From: Buchnera aphidicola (Thelaxes californica)
GTDB lineage: Bacteria; Pseudomonadota; Gammaproteobacteria; Enterobacterales; Enterobacteriaceae
Direction: 5' to 3'
Assembly (NCBI RefSeq): GCF_005080825.1
Contig: NZ_CP034852.1
Coordinates: 397,120-461,119, forward strand
DNA length: 64,000 bases
The notes under the pieces were generated by a model, which was not told the DNA's origin, did not search any database, and was given only the letters and a program-made list of their open reading frames with translations. Position 1 is the first letter of the stretch; the number at the start of each line of letters is the position of its first letter. Shown here in pieces: positions 1 to 11,229 of this stretch. Made by a program: the position numbers and the translations under genes.

Positions 1-873
1 ATAAAAAAAAGATTAATACAATCGTTTCAAGATTTTAACTCATGTAACCAATTATAAATTAAATCAAAAAATCATATTAAATAATAGTTTTTTTATAAAA
101 AATTAAAATGTAATAAAGTAAAATACAAAACAATATAAAAAATTACTAAATTTTATCAAAAAATTAAATTATTAAATATAAAATATTTTTTATTTTGAAA
201 AAAAACGATTTTTAATTATTGTTTTTAAAAAATTTTTTTTATATTTATTTTAAAATAAATTTTTATCTTATTTTTTTGAATAAAATTGAATTATAAATTA
301 TATTTATAAATTTAAACCGATTTTTTTACATTTGTTATGATTACTTTATTATTAAACTAAATTAAAATATAAAATGTATTTTATAAATATTATTAAACAG
401 TTTTAAATTAATTTAAAAAAAATTCTAAAAAACAGTACACAATAATTTTTTAAATTTTAATATTTTATAATGTGAAAAAAATATGATATAAAAAAAATAA
501 TATTATTAAACTTTTTATCTGTGTATATAAAACAATATAACAAAATCTTTTTGAGAACTATATAAAAAATATTTTTTTAAAAAAATAAAGTAATTTATAC
601 TTCAAGAAATATAATTAAATTACTCTATAATTATTATTATAGTTATAAAAAAAAATTATTTTTGTCAAAAAAAAATATTTATATCTTGATATAATATTGT
701 TCAAATTAGTCAATAAAATTTATTTTTCATGAATCTTTTTTTTTGAATTCTTATAATAAATATATAAAATATTTAAAAAAAAACATGAATAACAATAATT
801 CTTTTTATATCTAATACCATACATAAAAAATACATTAAAAAAATATTTTTTATATAAAAAAATTGGAAAATAT
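1..873. other. Non-coding AT-rich desert upstream of recC
   Basis: No open frame on either strand resembles a known protein, and no tRNA-like or rRNA-like sequence is visible. The stretch is almost entirely A/T homopolymer runs and short AT words with frequent stops in all frames. In E. coli the region upstream of recC holds thyA and a small pilin-like cluster. Nothing recognisable of these remains here, so the DNA is probably the eroded remnant of deleted genes plus the recC promoter. I cannot pick one promoter with confidence because TATAAT-like words are everywhere. Confidence 0.6.
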
Positions 874-3800
874 ATGCTATATCTATATGAATCAAATCAA
901 TTAAAAAAACTTTTAGAAATAAATTGCAATATTATTAAAAAAAAAATATAAATAATACACCATTCATTCCTGAATTTTTTTTAATTTATCAACATCCTAC
1001 ATTATCTAAATGGTTAAAAATTAACTTAGCGAAAAATAATAATATTTGTGCTAATAATTCTATAGAAGATTTTGAATATTTTTTTTTAAAAATATTTAAA
1101 ATTACTCTTCCTGAAGTTTATTATAAAATTATTAAATCTTCTTCTACATTCTTTTGGAATATTTTAAATATACCAAATAATCAACTATTTACAGAAATAT
1201 TTAATAAAAACAATTCTGAATTAAAAAAATATCAAATTGCAAAAAAACTATCAAACATTTTTAAAAAAAATTTGATGCAATGTAATAATTGGAAAAAATT
1301 TTGGAAAATAAATTGTCATAATATTTATGAAAAAAAAATTTTGATATGGAAAAAAAGTATTTGGAATATTGTAACTAAAAAAATAAAAAAAAAAAATGTT
1401 TTTACAATTTTGAAAAAAAAAATTAAAATTTTACATATAAAAAAAATGTTGTTTATTCCAAATCGAATATTTATATATAATTCTCATACACTTCCAATTT
1501 TTTATTGGAAAATATTAAAAATATTCAGTTCTTATTGTCAAATATTTGTTTTTAATATCAATAATAATAATAACTATTTTTATAATCTTAATGATAATAA
1601 AAATATCTTTCCAATGAAAGAACAACATAATTTTCATAAACATAAATTTTTAAAAATAAAAAATAATAAAAATTTATTTTATTCATATCAAAATAACATC
1701 AGTATATATTATAAAAAAAAATGTTATATTCATCAATATACCGAAAATAATGTACTAAATTTTTTAAAAAATTATATATCTTTAAAAAATGTTTCACATA
1801 TAATAAAAAAACATAAAAAATTTTGCTTATTAAAAGATGATAAATCCATTGATATTCAAGTTTGCTCAAATATTCAACAAGAAATTGAAATACTTGTAAA
1901 AACCATCATTAATCAAATAAACAATAATAAAAATATTAGTCCTAAAAATATATTAATACTAGCTCCTAATATTGAAATATATATACCTTACATACATTCA
2001 ATTTTTCAATCTTTTCCAAAAAGTGATACCTTACCTTTTACTATTTTTAAAAAAAATCAATATTATAACAATAATGTTATACAATTTTTTGAAACAATAT
2101 TATGTTTATATAAACAACGTTTTGAAGTAGATAAAATTTTTGATTTATTACGTTTTCCTTTTATTCATCAAAATTTTGCTTTAAAAAAAGAAGAATTACA
2201 TATTGCATATACTTGCTTAAATCAAGCAAATATTAAATGGGGAATTAATAATGCTCACCTAAAACATCTTAACATGTCTTCATGTGATATTGAAAATACA
2301 TGGGAATATGGAATTAAAAGAATACTGTTAGGAACTTCAATGTATATAGAAGATGGTATATGGAATGATATACTTCCAATAAATACTTTTAATAATGTGA
2401 ATATCAACAAAATAATAAGTATAGTTATGTCATTTATAATTCTTTTAGATACATGGAGAAAAAAATTTAGGAGTAAAAAATTACTAAAAAATTGGAAAAA
2501 AATAGGATTTTTAATTGTCCAAAATTTTTTTGATGTTAATAACAAAAAAATTATTGATACACTTAATTTCATAAAAAAAAAATGGATGGATATTATATCT
2601 GAAGGAATAGAAAACAAATATCTCAAAAAAATTAGTATTAAAATACTCATCGAAGAATTTAAAAATTTTTTCAAAAAAAATAATTGTTTTAACTTATTTT
2701 TAGAATCAATTATTTTTTCTGATTTTGATTGTTTTGAAAATATACCATTTAAAATAATTGGAATTTTAGGATTAAATAAAAATTTTCCAAAAACAATTAT
2801 GAAAAATAATTTAGATTTAACACATATTGATTCTTATCCGTTAAATAATCAATTATTTTCAAAAGAAATATGTATATTTTTAAATATTATTTTATCTACT
2901 CATAAAAAATTATATTTAAGTTATGTTGATAACAACATTCAAAAAAATAACATAATAAATTCCTCAATTTTCATTAAAAAAATTATAAATTATTTATTAA
3001 TAACAATTAAAATTAAACAAAAAAATGATCATAATATTTTTTTTAAAAAAAATAAAATTATTACTTATTTATGTACTTTTAATTATCATACAAAATTCCT
3101 CATAATACACCCTAAAACAAAAAAATTACTAAAAAGTATAGAAAAAATTAGCAAAAAAATCACAAAAATTTCTAAGAAAAACAATAATTTTGTTACAAAA
3201 AACAAAAATATTAATACAAAAATTTTAATTAATTTTTGGAAAGATCCAATAAAATTTCATTATATTAATAAAATGAAAATTAATATTTCTTCATATAATA
3301 ATATTGAAACAATATCTTCAGAACCTTTTTTAATTAACAATCTTTATCAATATAAAATAAAAAAAAAAATTTTTAATTACTTAATATTAAAAAAAAATAC
3401 TCAAGAATTATTTTTATATTACAAAAAATCTGGAATTTTACCACAAGGACAATTAGGACAAATTTTATTTAAAGAACAACTTAAAATAACACAAATACTA
3501 TTTCAAAATTTTTTTAATATTAATACAAAATTAATAAAAAAAGAGTATGATTTTAAAATACATCAATTTAAAATTTATGGAACATATACTATTGGAACAA
3601 AAGTAGGAATATTTCAATGGAAACCTTCTATTATCAGAATGTCTGATCAAATTTCTTTATGGATACATCACTTAATATATTGTTATTTAGGAGGTAAAAA
3701 TAATAGTTTTATATTAGGAATACAAAACACTTTTTGTGGATTTTATAAGATAAAAAAAGTACAAGCTCAAAAATATCTTATAAATTATATTCAAGGTTAT

Positions 3801-4094
3801 CATGATGGAATGGAAAAACCTATTTATTTTACTCAATCAGGATGTATATGGATATTATCATGCTATGATAAAAAAGAAAAAAAAATTATTAAAAAAAATA
3901 TATACTTAGGCTATAAAAAATTTATTCAAAAATGGAATGGAAATATATTTTCTAAGGGAGAAAAAAATTTTTTTTATATAAAAAAAATAATTAATAAATT
4001 AAACATCACAAAAGAAAAAAAAATATATACAGAAACAAAAAAATGGTTACTACCTATTCTTAAATATAAAATTTGGAAAAATCCATTTAATTAA
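874..4094 (+). CDS. recC: RecC subunit of RecBCD, reading frame broken at a poly(A) tract
   Basis: RecC is the non-catalytic subunit of the RecBCD helicase-nuclease and acts in Chi recognition and strand separation. The long open frame begins with an ATG at 1272, but homology extends further upstream. An ATG at 874, preceded by GGA at 865-867, opens a peptide starting MLYLYESNQLKKLLE, matching the RecC N-terminus. That frame meets TAA at 949, just after ten A residues at 937-946. In the frame of the long ORF, translation continues from about 939 with PEFF and LSKWLKINLAK, which match the next RecC segment. One extra A in the mRNA would join the two and give about 1073 residues (E. coli 1122). 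The C-terminal segments (WRPS, YREG-like GYHDGM, KWLLPIL) are present. The gene may be decaying or be read by slippage. ptrA, which lies between recC and recB in E. coli, is absent. Confidence 0.85.
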
Positions 4095-4134
4095 GTCATT
4101 AAATTCAAAAAACTATATACATAATGTACTTTAT

Positions 4135-7100
4135 ATGAAAAATATAATTTTAAAAAAATTAGATATTTTAAATATACCACTTGATAATCAAATATTAATT
4201 GAAGCATCAGCTGGAACTGGGAAAACTTTTAATATTGCTTTATTATATATAAGAATGATTTTAAAAATAAATATCAATAATTCAAAAACATTTAATATTA
4301 AAAATATTAATCAAATTGTATTAATTTCATATACTAATAAATCATTAGAAGAATTAAAAAAAAGAATTATAATACTTTTATCTGAATTAAAACAATCATG
4401 TTTTTTAAAACATACTACTATCTCGTATATAAAACCTTTTTTTAAGTATATTCATGATTTTGAATATACCACTTCTTTGTTAGAATATGTAGAAAATAAT
4501 ATTGATTATATCTCCTGTTATACTGTTCATTCTTTTTTTTCACATATTATTCAAGAAAATAAATATTTTTTAAAAAATGTAAACAATTTTACAATATTTA
4601 ATAATCAAAAAAAAATATATATTCAATCATGTTATGACTTTTGGAGACAATATTGTTATACATTATCTTATGACATTATGAAAATCATTTATTCTTATTG
4701 GAATACTCCTGAACAACTATTCTCTGACATTTATCCTTTTTTACAAAATTTTAATAATTTTTTTTTAAAACATAAAAAAAAAAATATATCCATTAATATA
4801 CAACATCTTTCGTTAATTAAAAAAATTCACTCTTTTAAAAAATTTTTATTTCTAAATAAAATATTTATAGAAAAAATATTACAAAATAAAAAAAATGAAA
4901 TGTGTCAAAAAAATGTTAAAATATTAGAAATATTATTAACATGGACAAAAATAACAACAAAAGATTATTACATTCCAAAAGAAATGAACATTATTTATTT
5001 AAAAATATTGAAAAAAAATATATGTAATATTAAAAAAGAAAAAAAAAAAATAATACAAACAATTATTAATTTCTCTAAAATAAAATTTTCAATTAAAGAA
5101 ATTTTTTTACATCAAGCTATAAATTTTATAAAAAAAAATATCAAAAAAATTAAACTTCAAGAAAATAAATTAGAATTTGAAGATTTAATAGAAATTGTTT
5201 ATTTAAATGTAGTTATAAAAGAAAACCCTATATTTATATATTTTATAAGAAAAAATTTTCCCATTATAATCATAGACGAATATCAAGATATTGATATTAA
5301 ATCAAACAAAATATTTAATAAAATATATAAAAAACAACCAAGAAAAATCATGTTGTTAATCGGAGATCCAAAACAAACAATATATGAATTTAGAGGGGCA
5401 AGTATTAATTCATACTTTAATTATAAAAAAAACATTATACATCAATATTATTTAGATATAAATTGGAGATCTTCTAGCAATCTTGTAGATAATATTAATC
5501 ACATTTTTTCTATTAAAAAATATCCTTTCATTACAAAAAATATCTTATATAAAAAAATTATTACACCTGAAAAAAATAAAAAAATGATATTTAAAATCAA
5601 TAATATTGTACAACCTTCTTTTAGAATTTTTTTTAATAATATTGATAAAAATTTAAATATACATCAATATTATCAATGGAGCAGTGAACAATGTGCTGAA
5701 GATATCAATTTTCTAATAAACAATATTGAAAATAAAAAAGCAAAAATTTTTATTAAAAATAAAGTAAAAATATTATCAATAAAAGATATTACAATTTTAG
5801 TTCGTAACCAACAAGAATCTGAAATAATTCAATCTGCATTAAAAAGAAAAAAAATAGTTTCAAAATATTTCTCTAAACAAAAAAATCTTTTTCATACACA
5901 AGAAGCAGAAGAAATATCGTGGATATTAGAAGCATTATTAAATATACATGAAGAAAAAAATATTTTTAAAGCACTTTCAATAAATATTTTAAATATTAAA
6001 TTAAACACATTATTTAAAATATCTAAATCGAACTTTAATGAAAATATACTTATTATATTTCAAAAATATTTAAATATATTAAAAACACAAGGTATTCTAA
6101 ATTTAATTAAATATTTAATAATAAATAAAAAAAAATATTTTAGAAAAAATAAAAATGATGAAAAAAAATACATAAATTTTTTAACATTAGGAGAAATATT
6201 AGAACAAAAATATTATCAATTAAAAAATTTAGAACTAGTTTTAAATTGGATAAAAAAAAAAATTATCGAAAAAAATTATAAAAAAAATGAACTTAATCCA
6301 ATTAATCAATCTAATTATGAATACATTACTATAATTAGTATACATCAATCAAAAGGACTCGAATTTCCTATAGTGTGGTTTCCTTTTTCTAGTGCATTTT
6401 TACATCATCATAATTCATTTTTTAGTAAAAAAAATCAAGACTTAAATAGTGTTTTAAAAACTAAATTTATAAAAAAAAGTATATTACATAAAAAAAAACT
6501 ATCTGAAGAAATAAGATTGTTTTATGTTGCTATTACTCGACCATCAATACATTGCAGTTTCACAATAGCTCCAATTAATATATGTAATAAAAAAAATAAT
6601 ACGTATACTGATATTACTAACAGTGGTTTAGGTTATCTAATTACTTCAAAAAAATGTACTAATATATATGATTTAAAAAAAATAGTTCAACAAACATTTT
6701 CTTCACAAAATAACATTGAAATATTTTATTATTTTTCTTTTTTAAAAAATTATATAAAAAAAAATAATAATCAAAATAAAAATATTCAAAAAAAAAAACA
6801 TATTTATTTAAAAAAAACAATAAAAAAACAATTTAAAATTACTAGTTACACAAATTTATTATCAGAAAAAACAAAAGAAAGTTTTTACTTACCAATATTT
6901 AATAAAAAAAAAGAAAAAAATAATATATATTATAAAAAAAAAAAAATAAAAACTCCTTTTTTTTTTGAAAAAGGACAAGAATTTGGAACTTTTATACACC
7001 ATATACTTAAAAATATAAATTTTAATAAAACAATTGATATAATTTTATTATCTCAACAATTAAAAAATTTTTATTTTCCACAATGTTGGAAAAAAGAGTT

Positions 7101-7650
7101 GAAAATTTGGTTAGAAAAAATTGTAAACACGACATTATTGCCATTAAATATTAAATTAAAAGAACTTAAAAAACATAAAATACTTAAAGAATTCGAATTT
7201 TATATGTCAGTTAATAAAACTTTACATAATTATCAATTTAATCAATGTATTAAAAAAAAAGACAAAATTTCTTCTCTTTCTTCTAATTTAGAATTTAATT
7301 CTTTTAAAGGTATTGTCACAGGTTTCATTGATTTAATTTTTGAATTAAACAATAAATTTTTTATTGTTGATTACAAAACTAATTGGTTAGGAGATAACTA
7401 TGCTGACTATAATAATAAAAATATAGAAAAAACGATGATTAATCATAGATATGATGTACAATATCATTTATATGGAATTGTATTACATAAGTACTTAAAA
7501 CAACGTATAACAAAATATTCTATTAAAAAAAATTTTGGAGGAATATTTTACCTCTTTTTAAGAGGTATGGACATTAATCATAATAATCAAAGTATATTTT
7601 ATATACCTCCGAATATAAAATTAATGAAAAAATTAAATAAATTATTTTAA
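4135..7650 (+). CDS. recB: RecBCD subunit RecB (3'-5' helicase and nuclease)
   Basis: RecB supplies the 3'-5' SF1 helicase and the only nuclease domain of RecBCD, which processes double-strand ends. It has 1171 residues (E. coli 1180). Visible in order: Walker A ASAGTGKT at residues 24-31; helicase motif II IIIDEYQDID; motif III GDPKQTIYEFRGA; NWRSS; motif V HQSKGLEFP; motif VI EEIRLFYVAITRP. The C-terminal nuclease domain keeps GFIDL (about 1064-1068) and VDYKTNW (about 1078-1084), the metal-binding aspartates and lysine, and then QYHLYG. Catalysis therefore looks intact. It starts 40 bases after recC and ends 5 bases before recD, so the three genes likely form one operon. Two long A tracts lie inside it (12 A at 5039-5050, 13 A at 6934-6946), which are slippage-prone. 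RecB usually works with RecA; whether recA exists cannot be seen here. Confidence 0.97.
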   Translation: MKNIILKKLDILNIPLDNQILIEASAGTGKTFNIALLYIRMILKININNSKTFNIKNINQIVLISYTNKSLEELKKRIIILLSELKQSCFLKHTTISYIKPFFKYIHDFEYTTSLLEYVENNIDYISCYTVHSFFSHIIQENKYFLKNVNNFTIFNNQKKIYIQSCYDFWRQYCYTLSYDIMKIIYSYWNTPEQLFSDIYPFLQNFNNFFLKHKKKNISINIQHLSLIKKIHSFKKFLFLNKIFIEKILQNKKNEMCQKNVKILEILLTWTKITTKDYYIPKEMNIIYLKILKKNICNIKKEKKKIIQTIINFSKIKFSIKEIFLHQAINFIKKNIKKIKLQENKLEFEDLIEIVYLNVVIKENPIFIYFIRKNFPIIIIDEYQDIDIKSNKIFNKIYKKQPRKIMLLIGDPKQTIYEFRGASINSYFNYKKNIIHQYYLDINWRSSSNLVDNINHIFSIKKYPFITKNILYKKIITPEKNKKMIFKINNIVQPSFRIFFNNIDKNLNIHQYYQWSSEQCAEDINFLINNIENKKAKIFIKNKVKILSIKDITILVRNQQESEIIQSALKRKKIVSKYFSKQKNLFHTQEAEEISWILEALLNIHEEKNIFKALSINILNIKLNTLFKISKSNFNENILIIFQKYLNILKTQGILNLIKYLIINKKKYFRKNKNDEKKYINFLTLGEILEQKYYQLKNLELVLNWIKKKIIEKNYKKNELNPINQSNYEYITIISIHQSKGLEFPIVWFPFSSAFLHHHNSFFSKKNQDLNSVLKTKFIKKSILHKKKLSEEIRLFYVAITRPSIHCSFTIAPINICNKKNNTYTDITNSGLGYLITSKKCTNIYDLKKIVQQTFSSQNNIEIFYYFSFLKNYIKKNNNQNKNIQKKKHIYLKKTIKKQFKITSYTNLLSEKTKESFYLPIFNKKKEKNNIYYKKKKIKTPFFFEKGQEFGTFIHHILKNINFNKTIDIILLSQQLKNFYFPQCWKKELKIWLEKIVNTTLLPLNIKLKELKKHKILKEFEFYMSVNKTLHNYQFNQCIKKKDKISSLSSNLEFNSFKGIVTGFIDLIFELNNKFFIVDYKTNWLGDNYADYNNKNIEKTMINHRYDVQYHLYGIVLHKYLKQRITKYSIKKNFGGIFYLFLRGMDINHNNQSIFYIPPNIKLMKKLNKLF

Positions 7651-7655
7651 ATAAA

Positions 7656-9485
7656 ATGAATATACAAAAAATATTACATATTGCATTAAAAAAAAAAATG
7701 ATAAATAATTTTGAATTTTATTTTTCAACTACCTTATTTCATACTAATCAACCAGAAATTATATTAGCTGCATTATGTGTATGCTACAATAATCGTATGG
7801 GAAATATTTGCTTAAATATTAATAAAATTCAGAAAAAAAATATTTTTCCTAAAAAATTTCAAAGTTTAACACAAAAAATATGGACATATACTAAACATAT
7901 AAAAAATTGGAAAAAACATTTAAAAAAAATATTTTTTTTAAATCAACAATCCAATTTCCCTTTATTTCTATCAAATAATTATTTATATACAAGAAAAATG
8001 TGGGTAATGGAATTATATCTGTCACACTTTTTTTTTCATAAAAATTTAGAAAAAAAAATAAAAATTGAAAAAACAAAAAAAATTATCAGTGTTTTATCCA
8101 AAGAAAATATTGATAATAATCAAATTATTGCTATTACTCTTGCATTACTCAAAAGAATCGTTTTTATAATTGGAAGTCCTGGAACAGGAAAAACAACAAT
8201 CGTAACAAAATTAATTTTATGCTTAATAAGATTATACAATAAAAAAAATCGAATAAAATTATGTGCACCTACTGGAAAAGCTGCAACTAGATTAGTTGAA
8301 TCTATTCAAGAATCTATTAAGAGTATATTTTTAATAACTAATGAAGAAAAAAAACAAATTCCAACTTTTGCTTCTACTATACATGAATTAATTAATGTAA
8401 TGAAGAAAAAAGATTATACTTCAAATAATATTGAAAATATATTAATAATCGATGAAGCTTCAATGATAGATATTTATATTTTTTACGAATTAATTAAAAA
8501 TATCACAAAATCAACAAGAATTATATTTATAGGAGATATAAACCAACTACCTTCAGTGCAACCAGGATCAATATTAAAAGATATATGTAAAAAAGCAAAC
8601 AATACTTATAATTTAGATACATGTAATAAAATTTATGAAATTACAAAAAAAAAAGTAAAACAATCAAAAAATATACATCCTCAAATATACAATAATATTT
8701 ATATTCTAAAAAAAAATTATAGATTTTCTAAATCTTCTAATATTCATCAACTTGCAAATTTAATTCATAAAAGAAAAATTAATGAATTAATACATTTATT
8801 AGATAATACAGTGCAAGAAATTGAATATTTCCAAGTAACTAATCAACAACAATATAATCAAATGATTTACAAAATTATTAATTTTTGTAAAAAATATTTA
8901 AAATATGTATATGAAAACTTAAACTATAAAAAAATATTAACGAAATTTAATAAATTTAAAATATTATGTGCAGTAAATGAAGGAATTTTTGGAGTTAATA
9001 CAATTAATAAAATTATTGAAAAAACAATTTATAAACAAAAAAATAAATTTCAATATTTGTTTTTAAATAAAGAATGGTATATAGGACGTCCTATTATTAT
9101 TACTAAAAATCAAAAAATATTAAATATATTTAATGGAGAAATTGGGATCGCTTTAAAAGATAAAAATGAAGAAATAAAAATACATTTTTCTCCTTTATAC
9201 GGGAAACAACGAATATTCTGTCCAGATATTATTCAAAATTATAAAACTGCGTGGTGTATCACAGTACATAAATCTCAAGGATCAGAATTTTCAAAAGTTT
9301 GTTTTGTTATTCCAAATATTTTTTTTGACACCTTAAGTACTGAATTAATGTATACAGCAGTAACCAGAGCTAAAAAAAAAATAATAATTTTTGGAAATAA
9401 AACAATCTTAAAAAAAATGGTTCAAAATAATACAATAAGAACAAGCAACATATGTAATATAAAAAACACTAATACTATATATTAA
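7656..9485 (+). CDS. recD: RecBCD subunit RecD (5'-3' helicase)
   Basis: RecD is the fast 5'-3' helicase subunit and the regulator of RecBCD nuclease activity. It has 609 residues, the same size as E. coli RecD. Motifs: Walker A GSPGTGKT at about residues 172-179; CAPTGKAATRL; Walker B IIDEASMID; GDINQLPSVQPG; a YRF segment; and the C-terminal motifs TVHKSQGSEF and LMYTAVTRAKKK. All SF1B signatures are complete, so the protein is expected to be active. An 11-A run at 7688-7698 near the 5' end is a possible slippage site. The last 11 bases overlap the end of argA, which runs the opposite way. Convergent recD/argA order is as in E. coli. Confidence 0.97.
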   Translation: MNIQKILHIALKKKMINNFEFYFSTTLFHTNQPEIILAALCVCYNNRMGNICLNINKIQKKNIFPKKFQSLTQKIWTYTKHIKNWKKHLKKIFFLNQQSNFPLFLSNNYLYTRKMWVMELYLSHFFFHKNLEKKIKIEKTKKIISVLSKENIDNNQIIAITLALLKRIVFIIGSPGTGKTTIVTKLILCLIRLYNKKNRIKLCAPTGKAATRLVESIQESIKSIFLITNEEKKQIPTFASTIHELINVMKKKDYTSNNIENILIIDEASMIDIYIFYELIKNITKSTRIIFIGDINQLPSVQPGSILKDICKKANNTYNLDTCNKIYEITKKKVKQSKNIHPQIYNNIYILKKNYRFSKSSNIHQLANLIHKRKINELIHLLDNTVQEIEYFQVTNQQQYNQMIYKIINFCKKYLKYVYENLNYKKILTKFNKFKILCAVNEGIFGVNTINKIIEKTIYKQKNKFQYLFLNKEWYIGRPIIITKNQKILNIFNGEIGIALKDKNEEIKIHFSPLYGKQRIFCPDIIQNYKTAWCITVHKSQGSEFSKVCFVIPNIFFDTLSTELMYTAVTRAKKKIIIFGNKTILKKMVQNNTIRTSNICNIKNTNTIY

Positions 9486-10806
9486 TTATTAATACTTTAG
9501 ATCCTCTTTTATAATTATACATTTTTTTTTTGCTATCTGGCAAAACATTAATATTAACTGGAACAAACCCTCTTTCCTGAAACCAATGTATACTATGTGT
9601 AGTTAAAACAAAAATTTTTTGTAAACATATTTTTTTTGCTTTTATAATTATTGCATTTAATAATAATTCACCTCGAGAAACACTTTGATAATCAGGGTGT
9701 ACAGCTAAACAAGCTAATTCACCTATTTTCTCTTTTAAAAAAGGATATAATGCAACACATGCGATCACAAGATTATCTTTTTTAATAACAATAAAATTAT
9801 GAATTTCTATTTCTAATTGTTCTCTGGACCTTCTTACTAAAATTCCTTTTATTTCTAACGGTTTAATCACATTTAATATTCCTCCAATATCATTAATAGA
9901 AGCTGGAATAATACTTTCAGATGATTCTATTAAAATTTGTGTTCCTATTCCTTTACTTGAAAATAACTCTTCAAGTAATGCTCCTTTTTTTTGATAACTA
10001 ATTATATGAATTCTTGATACTCCTTTTTTACATGAATTTACTGCACATTTTAAAAATCTTAAATATTGATTAGAAAAATATCGAATAAATTTTTTATTTT
10101 CAATATATTTTTCTAATTTTTCAGATATTATTTCTGAATAAATACGTTGATTTTTATAATCAATAATACCTGAATGTTGAGAAAAACTTATTAACTTTTC
10201 TGCTTGAATCTTCACTGCTATATTATTAGCAATTTCTTCTGAATTTAAATTAAAACATTCCCCTGTAACAGAACTAGCAACAGGACTTACTAAAACAACA
10301 GCATTATTATTTAATAATTGTTGATTAATCGATTGATAATTAATTCTACGCACTTTTCCAGTATGGAAATAATCGATACCTTTTACTATTCCAAATGGTT
10401 GTGCAATAATAAAATTTCCACTAACTACATTAATATTAGCACCTTGTAATGGTGTATTAGAAATACTTAAAGAAAGTCGAGCCGTAATTTCTAATTGCAA
10501 TTGACCAGAGATTTTTTTTATATAATTTAATATTTTTGGAGTAGTAATTCTTATATTATTATAAAAAATACATTTCAAATTCATTTTTTCTAAGAAAACA
10601 TCTATTTGAGGGATAATACTAAAAACAATTACAATACGAATACCTAAACTATGTAATAAACCAATATCATTAATAATATTAGAAAAATTAGAATGATAAA
10701 TTGCTTCACCAGTTAAAAATATAACAAATTTTTTATTTCTATGCATATTAATATAAGGAACACTGTGACGAAAACTTTGTACTAAATTCGTTCCATTTTT
10801 ATACAT
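9475..10806 (-). CDS. argA: N-acetylglutamate synthase
   Basis: ArgA acetylates glutamate with acetyl-CoA, the first committed step of arginine biosynthesis in the cytoplasm. It has 443 residues, the E. coli length. The N-terminal half is the amino-acid-kinase-like domain (FRHSVPYIN, DIGLLHSLGIR, NTPLQGA, INVVSGNFIIAQP). The C-terminal half is a GNAT acetyltransferase domain (LACLAVHPDYQ, SRGELLL, SIHWFQERGF, SKVLI). The ATG start is preceded by a strong GAGGAAAG ribosome binding site. It is convergent with recD (11-base overlap) and followed upstream by the initiator tRNA on the same strand. Retention fits the essential-amino-acid supply role of an aphid symbiont. Confidence 0.97.
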   Translation of the reverse strand: MYKNGTNLVQSFRHSVPYINMHRNKKFVIFLTGEAIYHSNFSNIINDIGLLHSLGIRIVIVFSIIPQIDVFLEKMNLKCIFYNNIRITTPKILNYIKKISGQLQLEITARLSLSISNTPLQGANINVVSGNFIIAQPFGIVKGIDYFHTGKVRRINYQSINQQLLNNNAVVLVSPVASSVTGECFNLNSEEIANNIAVKIQAEKLISFSQHSGIIDYKNQRIYSEIISEKLEKYIENKKFIRYFSNQYLRFLKCAVNSCKKGVSRIHIISYQKKGALLEELFSSKGIGTQILIESSESIIPASINDIGGILNVIKPLEIKGILVRRSREQLEIEIHNFIVIKKDNLVIACVALYPFLKEKIGELACLAVHPDYQSVSRGELLLNAIIIKAKKICLQKIFVLTTHSIHWFQERGFVPVNINVLPDSKKKMYNYKRGSKVLIINI

Positions 10807-10933
10807 ATCAAACTTTCCTCATAATTTCAAATTAAAAAAAATATTCAATAGAATAATTATTCTTAATTTAAGAAAATTGTTTGCAATAAAGGTAAAAATT
10901 ATATGTAATAAGGAAGAGTTTTGAAAAAACTTG

Positions 10934-11010
<77 letters not shown>

Positions 11011-11037
11011 ATTTTTTAGATGTACTTTGATTTTTTT

Positions 11038-11066
11038 ATCATACTCTTTTTAATATAAAAAATCAA
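11038..11066 (-). promoter_or_regulatory. Sigma-70 promoter of the initiator tRNA
   Basis: On the minus strand a TTGATT -35 element (11061-11066) and a TATGAT -10 element (11038-11043) are separated by exactly 17 bases. The -10 ends 27 bases before the mature tRNA 5' end. Position and spacing suit a tRNA promoter, and this is one of the more convincing promoters in the window. Confidence 0.7.
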
Positions 11067-11229
11067 CTAATTTATTAAATTTAAAATTTATTTTAATAAC
11101 TTATATTATAAAAATAAAATTTTTTCTATAAATACAATTTTTTTTAAAAAAAAACATGATATATTATCATAAATAAATAATTTATAAAAACTTATTATAT
11201 AATCCATCCATTATTAAAGTCATAAAAAA

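Noticed and set aside
2255-2674. 139-codon open frame on the minus strand inside recC
   Set aside because: It is antisense to conserved RecC sequence, matches no known protein and is composed of low-complexity Ile/Phe/Leu typical of AT-rich antisense strands.
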